Assembly (NCBI GenBank): GCA_042218115.1
Contig: JBDGRJ010000002.1
Coordinates: 8,616-72,615 of the forward strand
Source of the DNA: JBDGRJ01 sp042218115
GTDB taxonomy: Bacteria; Patescibacteriota; Patescibacteriia; Magasanikbacterales; UBA922
DNA: 64,000 bases
Reading direction: 5' to 3'
Each line of letters opens with the position of its first letter. Position 1 is the first letter of the stretch. Below, piece after piece: positions 1 through 8,349 of the stretch. Below the pieces are notes generated by a model. The model was not told where the DNA came from and searched no databases. It was given only the letters and a program-made list of their open reading frames with translations. The translations under genes and the position numbers were made by a program.

Positions 1-2
1 AT

Positions 3-779
3 AATCTAGCTATAGCACTGCCGACCATGGATAAGTTCATAGACCGAGACCAGTTCCTTCAGCTGAATGATGCTAAGCTACAGCAAGGCTCATTTGTAAT
101 TACAAACAACACTAATGCTAAGCTGACCTCTCTAGCCCCGGGACAAAAAAAGGAAATCAAGCTAAAAGTTCCTATAAACAGCTATATATCAGAGGGTGAG
201 GACCTCACACTTCAGCTAAAACCGAAGCTGCGCAGCTCAATAGGTCAGATCGAGAAATCCTACACCAAATCAAAAACCACAGCACCGCTGAAGATAGGTA
301 CTTCCATTAGCTTGTCCGTATCCTCACGTTATTTCACCCCCGGAGGCGACCAGCTCGGACGCGGTCCACTACCCCCTAGAGTAGGAGAGACGACTAAATA
401 CTGGGTCTTTGTCACTTTCCGCAATACCACCAGCGATATTGAGAACATCTCCTTCCGCTCTACTCTCTCAGAGTCAGCTAGATGGACCGGTAAAACCAGC
501 GTAAGCCAGGGAGAGAATTTAAACTTTAACCAACAAGATAAAACAGTAAGCTGGAGCTATCCTCAGCTGCCACCTCACTCTAAGGCGGGGCTATACATGC
601 AGCTTGCGGTAACGCCTGAACCTAAACACAGAGGAACAACACCGAACTTGCTCGAAAATATTAGACTAAAAGCCGATGACAGCTACATCAACAGATCCAT
701 CACCAAGACTTCTGTTCCGATAGATACGTCCCTGCCCCAGGACGATCAGGCACAGCAGCTGGGAGTAGAAGTAAGATAA
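3..779 (+). CDS. Partial extracytoplasmic beta-sandwich (DUF11-like) protein, 3' end
   Basis: This is the C-terminal part of a longer protein. The frame is open to the left edge with no stop upstream of the first ATG at 27, and the upstream codons encode a plausible continuation (NLAIALPT), so the true start lies outside the window. The visible 250 or so residues are rich in Ser, Thr and Pro with alternating hydrophobic strands. Phrases such as KYWVFVTFRNTTSDIENISF resemble DUF11/CARDB-like repeat domains of bacterial surface proteins. No catalytic motif is visible. It ends 54 bases before a glycosyltransferase on the same strand, so it may belong to the surface-polysaccharide locus. The domain family is inferred from composition and strand pattern only. 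Confidence 0.6.
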   Translation, partial: NLAIALPTMDKFIDRDQFLQLNDAKLQQGSFVITNNTNAKLTSLAPGQKKEIKLKVPINSYISEGEDLTLQLKPKLRSSIGQIEKSYTKSKTTAPLKIGTSISLSVSSRYFTPGGDQLGRGPLPPRVGETTKYWVFVTFRNTTSDIENISFRSTLSESARWTGKTSVSQGENLNFNQQDKTVSWSYPQLPPHSKAGLYMQLAVTPEPKHRGTTPNLLENIRLKADDSYINRSITKTSVPIDTSLPQDDQAQQLGVEVR

Positions 780-833
780 TGTAGTGGTTGTCTCAATCCC
801 TCACAGAAATTAATTAATTTATAATCCCTCTCA

Positions 834-1973
834 ATGAAGATAGCGATGATAGGACAAAAAGGAATACCGGCTCATCACGGAGGAGTAGAAACACACGTAG
901 AACAGCTGAGTAAAAAATTAGCCGAAAAAGACCACCAGATCAATGTATATTCAAGAAAATGGTATATCAGACAAGCCGAACAAAAGGGTCCGCCGGAGCA
1001 GGAAAATATATCACGGATATTTACACCGACTATAAACAGCAAACATCTAGACACTATAATCCACACCTTTACCTCTACCGTCCACGCCTTATTTACAGAT
1101 GTGGACATCATTCACTATCACGGAGTGGGCCCATCACTGTTAGCTTGGATACCTAGAGTATTTAGCTTCAGCTCAGTAGTATCCACCTTTCATTGTGTCG
1201 ACAGAAAGCACGGCAAGTGGGGCTGGTTTGCGCGTCAGATACTGAAGCTGGGTGAGTGGGCCAGCTGCAGCTTTCCTCATCGGACAATTGCGGTCTCGAA
1301 AAGCATACAAAAATACGCACAAGATGAATGGAGTAAAGATATTACATATATCCCCAATGGAGTGCCATTATTTGAACAAACGGACAACACCGAGGAGATA
1401 GAAAAATGGGATCTCGAACCGGACCAATACTTACTTATAGTCTCCAGATTGATAGCACACAAAGGGATACATTATGCAATCAAAGCTTACAAGCAGATTA
1501 AAGCCCATACGGAGCTGGTGGAGAATAAAAAGCTCGTTATAGTCGGATCGGGCCACCACAGCAGCGACTACGAAGATAAGATTAGACAAATGGCAGAAGA
1601 GGAAGATGATATTATATTAGCTGGTTTTCAAAGTGGCGACACGCTAGATCAGCTGTTTAGCCACGCTGAGATAATGGTCAGTCCCTCTGATCATGAAGGT
1701 CTTCCGGTTACTCTACTGGAGGCTATGAGCTACAGCTTGCCGGTGGTATTGTCCGATATTCCCGAACACAAAGAAGTAATAAAAGACTCAGAATATCTAT
1801 TCTCGGCAGGAGACGCAGATGATCTAGAGAAAACTCTAAAAAATATCCTAAACAAGTCAAAGCAGAAATTAAGAGAAATAGGAGCAAAAAACAGGAAAAT
1901 TATAGAGCAAAATTACAGCTGGAATACGGTATCTGAGAGTATAGAAAAGCTGTATAAAGAATTACAAAACTGA
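834..1973 (+). CDS. Glycosyltransferase family 4 (GT-B fold)
   Basis: This probably transfers a nucleotide-activated sugar during exopolysaccharide assembly at the inner face of the membrane. The N-terminus has MIGQKGIPAHHGGVE, the glycine-rich acceptor-side loop common in the rhamnosyltransferase-like GT4 group. The C-terminal Rossmann half has the SRLIAHKGI strand-loop and the E-x7-E signature in DHEGLPVTLLEAM near residues 288-296, which binds the donor nucleotide. The 379-residue length is normal for GT4. The leader before the ATG (taatccctctca) shows no Shine-Dalgarno site, as with most AT-rich genes here. It converges with the glycoside-hydrolase-like gene at 2132-4156. The specific sugar cannot be told from sequence. 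Confidence 0.9.
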   Translation: MKIAMIGQKGIPAHHGGVETHVEQLSKKLAEKDHQINVYSRKWYIRQAEQKGPPEQENISRIFTPTINSKHLDTIIHTFTSTVHALFTDVDIIHYHGVGPSLLAWIPRVFSFSSVVSTFHCVDRKHGKWGWFARQILKLGEWASCSFPHRTIAVSKSIQKYAQDEWSKDITYIPNGVPLFEQTDNTEEIEKWDLEPDQYLLIVSRLIAHKGIHYAIKAYKQIKAHTELVENKKLVIVGSGHHSSDYEDKIRQMAEEEDDIILAGFQSGDTLDQLFSHAEIMVSPSDHEGLPVTLLEAMSYSLPVVLSDIPEHKEVIKDSEYLFSAGDADDLEKTLKNILNKSKQKLREIGAKNRKIIEQNYSWNTVSESIEKLYKELQN

Positions 1974-2131
1974 TCATAAACACGCCCACGGATAAAACCA
2001 ACCTAAAAAAATATCAAGCATGAGCCGCTAGCTCTAAAAACTGAAAAAAACATCATTATCTTGGATGGCTTACACTGCAACTCTAATTCATCCTCGGTAA
2101 AGTCACAGGAGACTCTAATCACTAGCACTTA

Positions 2132-4156
2132 TTAAAAACTAACCCCCTCACTGGTGACGACAATATCTTCTCGGTTATCAAAGTTTACATCAGCCGTCCT
2201 CACCCCGATCTCAGGCTCAAAACCGGGCAAGGTGGAGAATGCTTGAAATTGATGCTTCTTTTTACCGGATGAGTCAAATATTTTTATAATAGGCTTTGAG
2301 TTCACTACACCGGAGGTAATAATCTCATCAATACCCCTGCCATCAGTGTTTCCAGCAGCTATGGATAAGCTGGAGGTGTAGTTTGGGTAGCTGCGCCAGC
2401 TGTTTATAAGATTAAATCTGCTGTCGAATAAATTTATCTTCGGCTCAATGTTATGTTTTGACTGCACTAATATATGATTTTCTCCACTGCCGAAATCACC
2501 GACATCCACCGAGTAGCCGGAGTCGTAAGATCTGCCAAAAGGGTACCAGCTCTTTAATAGAGAGCCGTAGCGTGTATATATCTTTATAGGCTTATCGCTG
2601 GTGTTAGTAGGGTAGACAAAAATCTCCTTGATACCATCACCCCCGATATCCCCTACGGAGATGCTGACTTGATGATCATAGTTTACATTGTAGGGAAACT
2701 CGCGTAAATATAACATACCGTCGCTTCCCCGCAGAGTTAGCTTGCCGTTGTCAAACCTCAACAGCTCCATCGACCCGTTGTTGTCTATATCTATATGCCC
2801 GACCCAGCTTCCTCCGTCAAATCTATCCTCAAAAGTAAAGAAACCATTACGGACCCTATCTCCCCGATCAGAAAAAAAGCGGGCAAAGTTTCCATTGTTA
2901 AACACCACTCCTTTTAGTTTTTCAAACGTCTTCAACAATACACGAGCATCGTAGCGGTCAAGGTTTAACTTTGAAGTAATCGAACCGTCATTGGCGGGAG
3001 CTTCACCGTGTAGATGTTCATAGCTTCCGGACAGATTTACCCTGCGGGATCTCTGATCACTGTTTAGGACTACCAACCCATTCTCAAAGGACCTGCTCCA
3101 GACACCCCTCTGGTACTGGCTTTTTTTATTTGATCTGGGCTGCTCCAGAGGCTTGCCCAGATTGACATCATACTCATCGTACCACCACAGCTGGCCGTGA
3201 TCTTCATCACCATAGTCAAAAGAGTAATAACCATCCTCCAACAGAGCACTCGCCAACCCGAACCGCATGCGCTTAAACTTGTCTCTACCTCCTTCATTGC
3301 CGGTATTGCTGTTTATTATATTGATCCTAGGTCTTTGCCTTTGGTCGGTATTGTAGTTATACGACTCCATCAGACGCTTCCAGTTCGAGCCGGATAAGTT
3401 CTCCAGCATCATACCATTTAGTCTATCATCATACTCGAAAGTAGTGTTATTCCCTACCAACACGATCTTATTGTCAGCCAGCTTCCTGGTCTTATCATAA
3501 ATGTCCTTCATCCCCTGCTTCCACTTTTGATTTGCTATATTTTTTGATTCTCGCTTACCATCTAAATCCAGGTCAATATTATCTCCGGCAAAAAAGGTAA
3601 TGTTATCCCAGGAGTTATCATAAAACACCCCGTCCCACAAGCCGGTAGAGAGCAGCTCATTGGCTACAAACTCAGAGACGTGGTCCTGCCATCTCTCTCC
3701 TGCTATTTTCGGACTTTCTCTGGTTACATTCATCAGGTAAGTGCCGGGCCACCAAGAGAGCCTGTTTCCGGCTGAGTTTTTCAGGTACCACTCATCCTCA
3801 ATGCCTTCATACAGCTTATTTCGCAGCGGTGCTATCTCTTCTCTACCTTCAGCACTTCTGTCTATCTCTTGGGGTGTGATGTAAGCTAGTATTATAATAT
3901 CTGGGTTTATCTCTCGCATCTTCTCGATCAGATGCGGATTGTGCTGCTGGTTCTCCATATCCAACACCACCACATCCCATCGAGCAAGCTTTTCAGCCTT
4001 CTGCTCAGTCAGTGTCCATTTCAGATAATAATTAGCCAAGCGAGGATAGTCATGATTCTGCTTTTTTTCACTAATAGTTGCAGCTGAAGTGCTGGAGACA
4101 ACAAAAAATGAAGCTAGTAAGGCAAATATTAAGCTGTAGACTGCTGATCTGTTCAT
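2132..4156 (-). CDS. Secreted putative glycoside hydrolase (GHL15-like) with FG-GAP/VCBS C-terminal repeats
   Basis: The protein starts with a clear signal peptide (residues 1-25, ending SSTSAA). Residues about 38-410 look like a TIM-barrel hydrolase-like domain of the GHL15/GH114 type: strands such as WDVVVLDMENQ, IIILAYITP and GLWDGVFYDNSWDN carry acidic residues at strand ends where catalytic groups would sit. From about residue 430 to the end there are repeated DxDxDG-like blades (DIDNNGSMELL, VGDIGGDGIKEIFVY, AAGNTDGRGIDEI, TADVNFDNREDIVV) typical of FG-GAP/VCBS propellers. The start overlaps the stop of the upstream glycosyltransferase by four bases, so the two are probably co-translated. 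A role in trimming or modifying the cell's own polysaccharide is an inference from this context. Confidence 0.7.
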   Translation of the reverse strand: MNRSAVYSLIFALLASFFVVSSTSAATISEKKQNHDYPRLANYYLKWTLTEQKAEKLARWDVVVLDMENQQHNPHLIEKMREINPDIIILAYITPQEIDRSAEGREEIAPLRNKLYEGIEDEWYLKNSAGNRLSWWPGTYLMNVTRESPKIAGERWQDHVSEFVANELLSTGLWDGVFYDNSWDNITFFAGDNIDLDLDGKRESKNIANQKWKQGMKDIYDKTRKLADNKIVLVGNNTTFEYDDRLNGMMLENLSGSNWKRLMESYNYNTDQRQRPRINIINSNTGNEGGRDKFKRMRFGLASALLEDGYYSFDYGDEDHGQLWWYDEYDVNLGKPLEQPRSNKKSQYQRGVWSRSFENGLVVLNSDQRSRRVNLSGSYEHLHGEAPANDGSITSKLNLDRYDARVLLKTFEKLKGVVFNNGNFARFFSDRGDRVRNGFFTFEDRFDGGSWVGHIDIDNNGSMELLRFDNGKLTLRGSDGMLYLREFPYNVNYDHQVSISVGDIGGDGIKEIFVYPTNTSDKPIKIYTRYGSLLKSWYPFGRSYDSGYSVDVGDFGSGENHILVQSKHNIEPKINLFDSRFNLINSWRSYPNYTSSLSIAAGNTDGRGIDEIITSGVVNSKPIIKIFDSSGKKKHQFQAFSTLPGFEPEIGVRTADVNFDNREDIVVTSEGVSF

Positions 4157-5370
4157 AGTGAGTTGTATACTGATAAAATCTGCTCTAAGTGTTTTTGCGG
4201 GTCGTTTTCTTGTTCAATCTCTTCTCTAAGCTTACGCCTTATATTCTTCTTTTTTTCAGCCGGGTTATTATACCACTGCTCTATTTTCTCAGCCAGCTTT
4301 GAGGGCTGGTTCGGCTCTACCAGCAGGCTGCCCGGCAGCTGCTCGGGTAATCCCCCGATAGAGCTGGCTATCGGTATCCGCCCCATCGCTTTGGCCTCTA
4401 GAGTGCTTATGGGGTAATTTTCATACCATATTGAAGGTAAAATTACAAGGTCAGCTGATCTTATCCTCTTCTTTAGCGGCTCTCCGGTCAAAAAGCCGGT
4501 AAACTCCACATTATCTATCTTCTCCTGCTCTACTCTCTGCTTGAGCTGATCCTCCATCGGACCGGATCCGACTATTTTTACCGGTATCTTAGGAATTTTT
4601 TTTGCTGCATCCAGCAGCACTTCCAGGCCCTTCTCCTCGGCCAGACGGCCGATATAGGCTACATAATCACCCTCATCATAGGAAAACTCAAACTCATCCG
4701 CGTCTATCGGGTTTGGTATATGGATAAACTGATCCTTGTCCCAGCCGTGCTTTACACAAATATCCTGCATAAACTTAGAGGGCGCAATGAACTTATCGAT
4801 ATACTTATCATATACATTCCACAGCTTATGATGGATTATCATCTCTAAGGTTACGATAATACTTTTTGCTAAACTTCCGTCCATACACCGATCCGAGATA
4901 CAGCTGGTATACCAACCTTCGCAGTTCTCTTCGTGAACTTCTCCGTGGTGAAACATAGTGTAGTTGGGGGCGATCAGCTTGTAATCGTGGAGGGTCATAA
5001 CCACATCCGCCCCCTGCCGTGAGAGCGGTAGAAGAATAGAAGGAGATATATGGTGATAGATATTATGCAGATGAGCTATATCAATATCGATCTCTTCCAG
5101 CAGCTCCTCTATGTTGCTCTTAGCATCCATGTTATATATCATCTTGGATGCTATCTCTATCTTTTTAGCTATAGAATATTTATCCGGATCGGAGAGATCG
5201 TAAGCCTCGATATAATAATCGCTATAATCAGAATCCAGAGTCTGCTCCTGATCCATAGTAAACGGCACCACTTTATGACCTTCACTGTGTAGATCCTGAG
5301 ACAGGTTGACCATATAATTTGACGCTCCGTCTCTGCGCCAGAAATATTTGTGAGCTTGGAGTATATTCAT
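4153..5370 (-). CDS. Glycosyltransferase family 4
   Basis: A 405-residue GT-B glycosyltransferase. The N-terminal half begins MNILQAHKYFWRRDGASNYM, an acceptor-domain start with an aromatic/glycine loop. The C-terminal half has IPNPIDADEF near residue 220, the YIGRLAEEKGLEVLL strand, the VGSGPM turn, and the E-x7-E motif in YENYPISTLEAKAM near residues 316-324. It is translationally coupled (ATGA overlap) to the secreted hydrolase-like gene downstream. Its first 52 codons are also present in degraded form at 6209-6409, which shows that a close paralogue once lay just upstream. Sugar specificity is unknown. Confidence 0.9.
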   Translation of the reverse strand: MNILQAHKYFWRRDGASNYMVNLSQDLHSEGHKVVPFTMDQEQTLDSDYSDYYIEAYDLSDPDKYSIAKKIEIASKMIYNMDAKSNIEELLEEIDIDIAHLHNIYHHISPSILLPLSRQGADVVMTLHDYKLIAPNYTMFHHGEVHEENCEGWYTSCISDRCMDGSLAKSIIVTLEMIIHHKLWNVYDKYIDKFIAPSKFMQDICVKHGWDKDQFIHIPNPIDADEFEFSYDEGDYVAYIGRLAEEKGLEVLLDAAKKIPKIPVKIVGSGPMEDQLKQRVEQEKIDNVEFTGFLTGEPLKKRIRSADLVILPSIWYENYPISTLEAKAMGRIPIASSIGGLPEQLPGSLLVEPNQPSKLAEKIEQWYNNPAEKKKNIRRKLREEIEQENDPQKHLEQILSVYNSL

Positions 5371-5425
5371 TGATAATTCGATACTACAGTATCTTTACTT
5401 ATTAGCTCATAAAACATCCTGAGTT

Positions 5426-5821
5426 TTACTTATCCTGTTCAATAATGTCAAATACAAATTCGTTCACTTCTTTAGCTGCCTCAAATGCCTTCCTCGCTTC
5501 ATCGTCAGTCATCTCATACTCAATGTCGGGATATCTAGTGGGCAAATAATATTGATTGAGTAATTTTAATTGTTCGTGAATAGAGGTAATCTGATCAAAA
5601 TCCTCCTCTATTAAACTTTCCAATCTAAGGAGATCATGAATTTTAGGGGGAGTCTGATTACTGAATTCAAGCAACCCCTTTAAGCACTTCTCAGCAACTT
5701 GATGTGACAAAAAACACACATCAGGAGTAACTTCGCTATCTAAAATACCTCTTGCCGAAACTATATGCTGTTGGGCTAGCTTAAACCAACTCTTATAATT
5801 TTCTGAGTTATTTTCTTGCAT
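5426..5821 (-). CDS. HEPN-domain protein, partner of the MNT nucleotidyltransferase
   Basis: A 131-residue all-helical HEPN-family protein. The second helix SHQVAEKCLKGLLEF matches the conserved A-E-K-x-L-K-x-L core, followed by KIHDLLRLESL and the terminal RYPDIEY element typical of HEPN proteins paired with minimal nucleotidyltransferases. The canonical RX4-6H ribonuclease motif of toxic HEPN proteins is not evident, so the toxin role is uncertain. The gene overlaps the 3' end of the nucleotidyltransferase gene by 14 bases, and the two form one operon transcribed from about 6158. Such pairs act as toxin-antitoxin modules in which the MNT protein modifies the HEPN protein; that is family knowledge, not shown here. 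Confidence 0.85.
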   Translation of the reverse strand: MQENNSENYKSWFKLAQQHIVSARGILDSEVTPDVCFLSHQVAEKCLKGLLEFSNQTPPKIHDLLRLESLIEEDFDQITSIHEQLKLLNQYYLPTRYPDIEYEMTDDEARKAFEAAKEVNEFVFDIIEQDK

Positions 5822-6134
5822 ATAATTCTTGTCCTTCAGTTAAAACATTTTCAATAAATAAACTACCTTGCTGCTCTTTTTTGTTAAACTGATCGGGCGT
5901 ATATACAATCACATCCATAGGGAAAGGTCTCGGATAAATGCTCCCGTCTATCTCTCTAGCCATCTCTTTGGGTTCGTCCGTTTTTGCAACAATAATCAGA
6001 TCAACATCACTTTCTTCATCCGGGCTTCCCCAGGCATAGGAGCCGAACAAAAATATTTTTTCAGGATCGAACTCTGCTGTTATTTGGTCTACTACGGATT
6101 TAATTTCTTGTCTTCTGTTTTTAGTCTTGTCCAT
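5808..6134 (-). CDS. MNT-type minimal nucleotidyltransferase (antitoxin of HEPN/MNT pair)
   Basis: A 108-residue protein of the DNA polymerase beta-like nucleotidyltransferase superfamily. The catalytic signature is intact: FLFGSYAWGSPDEESDVDL contains GS followed ten residues later by D-x-D, the metal-binding pair. The small size with no substrate domain is typical of MNT antitoxins, which transfer nucleotides onto the partner HEPN protein. It is first in a two-gene operon and overlaps the HEPN gene. A promoter-like TTGCTA-16-TATACT lies just upstream (6158-6185). The module sits inside the polysaccharide locus next to a glycosyltransferase scar, an arrangement often seen where selfish modules stabilise variable regions. 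Confidence 0.88.
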   Translation of the reverse strand: MDKTKNRRQEIKSVVDQITAEFDPEKIFLFGSYAWGSPDEESDVDLIIVAKTDEPKEMAREIDGSIYPRPFPMDVIVYTPDQFNKKEQQGSLFIENVLTEGQELYARK

Positions 6135-6157
6135 ATCTAACTATTAAATGTAATCTT

Positions 6158-6185
6158 AGTATAACACAACTTGTCTTCTTAGCAA
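6158..6185 (-). promoter_or_regulatory. Putative sigma70-type promoter of the MNT/HEPN operon
   Basis: Reading the minus strand, TTGCTA is followed after 16 bases by TATACT, 24 bases before the MNT start codon. The same TATACT -10 box recurs upstream of the genes at 8535 and 9998. Confidence 0.5.
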
Positions 6186-6208
6186 GTAATCAACGAGGGC
6201 AACCTCTC

Positions 6209-6409
6209 CTAAGTCAGGTCTGCATAGAACCGCTCATATTTTTCCACCATATAGTAGTCGTTGTAATCAGAATCCAGAGTTTGCTATTGGTCCATAGCAA
6301 AAGACACTATCTTATGCCCCTCTTTGTACAGATCTTGAGAAAGATTGACCATATAATTCGACGCCCCGCCTTTGCGCCAGAAATATTTGTGAGCTTGGAG
6401 TATGTTCAT
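6209..6409 (-). pseudogene. Fused and nonsense-mutated remnant of two glycosyltransferase genes
   Basis: Reading the minus strand from the ATG at 6409, the first 52 or so codons match the N-terminus of the glycosyltransferase at 4153-5370 (MNILQAHKYFWRKGGASNYM, then VNLSQDLYKEGHK). The frame then runs directly into the last 14 codons of the glycosyltransferase at 7020-8081 (MVEKYERFYADLT, then TAG). The junction is in frame after DSDYNDYY. Inside the first part one codon that is GAG (Glu) in the intact copy is TAG, so the product would be only about 43 residues. This is best read as a deletion between two adjacent glycosyltransferase genes, followed by decay. The Glu-to-stop change and several synonymous differences show that it is not recent. 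Confidence 0.85.
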
Positions 6410-6433
6410 GTTATAATTTCGCTTGCTAAGATC

Positions 6434-6688
6434 TCAGTCGTAATGATTAGTAAAAGAAAATACTATCAGCTTTCCGTCTTTAAAATAGCACAACCCCCTA
6501 TATTGTCGATCCAGACGAAAACTGTAGATATTATTTTCTTTTGGCTCAATTTTTTTAAAATCCAAAGAGCCAATCTGAGGGTGTTGCTCCAAAAATTTTT
6601 TTGCTTTATTCCATTTGTCAGACAAATCTCTCGTTTCGAGATATTCTTTTAGCTCTTCTCTGAGTTCTTTAACCTCAAAGCCATCCAT
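6434..6688 (-). CDS. RelE/ParE-like toxin
   Basis: An 84-residue protein with the C-terminal pattern of RelE-superfamily mRNA interferases: IYSFRLDRQYRGLCYFKDGK followed by the strand LIVFSFTNHYD. The basic residues Arg and Lys in the central strand and the final H-Y pair are typical of the active-site side of this fold. It follows the AbrB-type antitoxin gene after five bases, which is the usual antitoxin-first order. The N-terminal helical half (FEVKELREELKEYLE) is of normal length, so the gene appears intact. The combination of a RelE-type toxin with an AbrB/MazE-type antitoxin is a known mix-and-match arrangement. Confidence 0.8.
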   Translation of the reverse strand: MDGFEVKELREELKEYLETRDLSDKWNKAKKFLEQHPQIGSLDFKKIEPKENNIYSFRLDRQYRGLCYFKDGKLIVFSFTNHYD

Positions 6689-6693
6689 AATTT

Positions 6694-6957
6694 CTACTCT
6701 AAAGATTTTTCAAAACCCTCTACCGCATCTTCTATAAAACCCTCACTATAGCCTTCCTCCTTTAAATCTTCTCTCAGCTTTCCAGCTGTAAGATCTTCCG
6801 GTACTTCTTCCACCTCTACTTTTCGGACCGGTTTTATAACTAACTCATTGTCTTTTTGTTTTACCTTAAAAGTATCCGTATCAAACTGTTGTCTCCACTC
6901 TTTCGGTAAAGTAATCTGGCCGGTACCGAACATTTTTATGGTTTTGGTCTCGTCCAT
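6694..6957 (-). CDS. AbrB/SpoVT-family antitoxin
   Basis: An 87-residue protein with an N-terminal swapped-hairpin AbrB DNA-binding domain: KMFGTGQITLPKEWRQQF is the classic G-Q-I-T-L-P-K-x-x-R motif. The C-terminal 35 residues are acidic and helical (EVPEDLTAGKLREDLKEEGY), suited to wrapping around the toxin. It is the first gene of a two-gene operon with a RelE-like toxin. A perfect 24-base palindrome (6960-6983) sits directly before its start codon and is the likely autoregulatory operator. The function as a DNA-binding antitoxin follows from family membership and gene order. Confidence 0.85.
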   Translation of the reverse strand: MDETKTIKMFGTGQITLPKEWRQQFDTDTFKVKQKDNELVIKPVRKVEVEEVPEDLTAGKLREDLKEEGYSEGFIEDAVEGFEKSLE

Positions 6958-6959
6958 AG

Positions 6960-6983
6960 TTATATAATTATGTAATTATATAA
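6960..6983. promoter_or_regulatory. Palindromic operator upstream of AbrB/RelE module
   Basis: An 11-base arm, a 2-base spacer and its exact reverse complement (TTATATAATTA-TG-TAATTATATAA) end two bases before the antitoxin start codon. AbrB-type antitoxins usually repress their own operon by binding such palindromes; this role is inferred from position. Confidence 0.6.
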
Positions 6984-7019
6984 TTCATAATATTAAAAAT
7001 ACAAAAGATTGTCAAAGAT

Positions 7020-8081
7020 TTAAGTTAAGTCGGCATACAACCGCTCATATTTTTCCACCATATTATCAATGCCGAAGTTTTCCTGAGCATGCTGACGAGC
7101 ATTTTCAGCCACTTCTCTGCTTTTCTCTTTATGCTCGAGCACGAACTTTATCGTTTCTTTTAGAGATTGTACCGGCTCTTGTTGGTCGAACAAAAAGCCG
7201 TTCTCTTCATCGTCTATAAACTCGCTCAGACCATCTACATCCGAAGCGATCACCACTTTACCCGCCGTCATCGCCTCCAGTGCTACCAGGCCAAAACCTT
7301 CCCAGCGAGACGGCACCACTACCACATCGTGTGAGTTATACTCCGCAACCACATCTTTGGTCGGATCCCAAATGCTGGTCTTATCCCAGAGATTATACTC
7401 ATCTATTTGCTGTTTGATATTACTAAACTCACTGCCTTCTCCGATAATATCCAGATTCCACTGATCGTCTCTAAGTCCAGCAAAGGCTTTTAGTGCCCGA
7501 TCGACCCCTTTTTGTACATCGAGCCGACCCATAATCAAAAAACGAAGCGGCAGATGATAGATAAAAGGCTCGGTGCGCAGCAGCTCCTCGAGCTCGATAC
7601 CATGTGATATTACTTCTATCTGACTTTCATCCACTCCGTAGCTTAGCTGCATGTATTTTTTGACCGCTATAGAGGGAGCGGTATATTTATCGGAATAACT
7701 GCTCAAGGCTCTTCTGATTATCCGCTTAGCCCAGCTTTCGCTTTTATTTAGATTATGCTCTGTAGTTACCACGGGCAGGTCCAGACGCTTTGCCGCCACC
7801 CGACCCCACAGATCAGCCCCAAAAAGGTTGGTGTGGACCAGATCGGGCTCGAGATGATTCAATTTCTGTTTCAACTTTGAAAACAACCCAAGGCTTAACT
7901 TGCCTTTTTTCTCTACTACGTGTAGATTTACCTTATCTTCAAGCAGATCAGCAAAAGGCTTATTGTCCTTAAAAATAACAACCTCATGCCGAAAATTATG
8001 AGAGTTGTTGACCAGATTCACTACGAACTTCTCTGCTCCGCCGTAGGTTAAGGTCGGTATTATGTGTGCTACTTTTTTCAT
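7020..8081 (-). CDS. Glycosyltransferase family 4
   Basis: A 353-residue GT-B glycosyltransferase. It starts MKKVAHIIPTLTYGGAEKFV, the glycine-rich G-G-A-E acceptor loop typical of GT4 enzymes of the PimB/WecA-adjacent type. The C-terminal half has LIMGRLDVQKGVDRALKAF, IIGEGSE and the E-x7-E motif in RWEGFGLVALEAM near residues 260-268. It ends MVEKYERLYADLT, and the same ending is fused to another glycosyltransferase start in the scar at 6209-6409. The start codon lies four bases after the stop of the RelE-like gene at 8085-8348, so toxin and sugar genes may share a transcript. The acceptor and sugar are unknown. Confidence 0.9.
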   Translation of the reverse strand: MKKVAHIIPTLTYGGAEKFVVNLVNNSHNFRHEVVIFKDNKPFADLLEDKVNLHVVEKKGKLSLGLFSKLKQKLNHLEPDLVHTNLFGADLWGRVAAKRLDLPVVTTEHNLNKSESWAKRIIRRALSSYSDKYTAPSIAVKKYMQLSYGVDESQIEVISHGIELEELLRTEPFIYHLPLRFLIMGRLDVQKGVDRALKAFAGLRDDQWNLDIIGEGSEFSNIKQQIDEYNLWDKTSIWDPTKDVVAEYNSHDVVVVPSRWEGFGLVALEAMTAGKVVIASDVDGLSEFIDDEENGFLFDQQEPVQSLKETIKFVLEHKEKSREVAENARQHAQENFGIDNMVEKYERLYADLT

Positions 8082-8084
8082 AAT

Positions 8085-8348
8085 TTAGTTATAAATCTCG
8101 CTTCTGTGGTCTATATAGTGAACTACTATTTTCTCTTTAGAATAACTAACTTTATAAATAACTCGCCAATCACCCACTCTAAGCTTAAAAAAATCACTAA
8201 ACTCACCCTGTAGAGGAATGGGAGTGATAAGTTCAAAATTTTTAGACAACCAACGCATTTTGTCCAACACCCGATTCTTTACCTCACTATCAAGACCGGC
8301 CAAATCTTCTTTAGCTTGGTTGGACAAGAAAACAGACCAATCGGACAT
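8085..8348 (-). CDS. RelE/ParE-family toxin
   Basis: An 87-residue RelE-superfamily protein: WSVFLSNQAKEDLAGLDSEV forms the leading strand and helix, and FFKLRVGDWRVIYKVSYSKE is the diagnostic core strand with the conserved Arg and the D-W-R-V-I-Y sequence. It ends with the short tail IDHRSEIYN. Toxins of this type cleave ribosome-bound mRNA. Its gene begins one base after the preceding 61-residue antitoxin-like gene. This is a second RelE module within 2 kb but it is not closely similar to the one at 6434-6688, so it is probably an independent acquisition. Confidence 0.88.
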   Translation of the reverse strand: MSDWSVFLSNQAKEDLAGLDSEVKNRVLDKMRWLSKNFELITPIPLQGEFSDFFKLRVGDWRVIYKVSYSKEKIVVHYIDHRSEIYN

Positions 8349-8349
8349 A

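Noticed and set aside
4153..4156. UGA as a glycine codon (genetic code 25)
   Set aside because: TGA ends several genes in ATGA overlaps, and the proteins stop at natural C-termini there, so the standard bacterial code fits.
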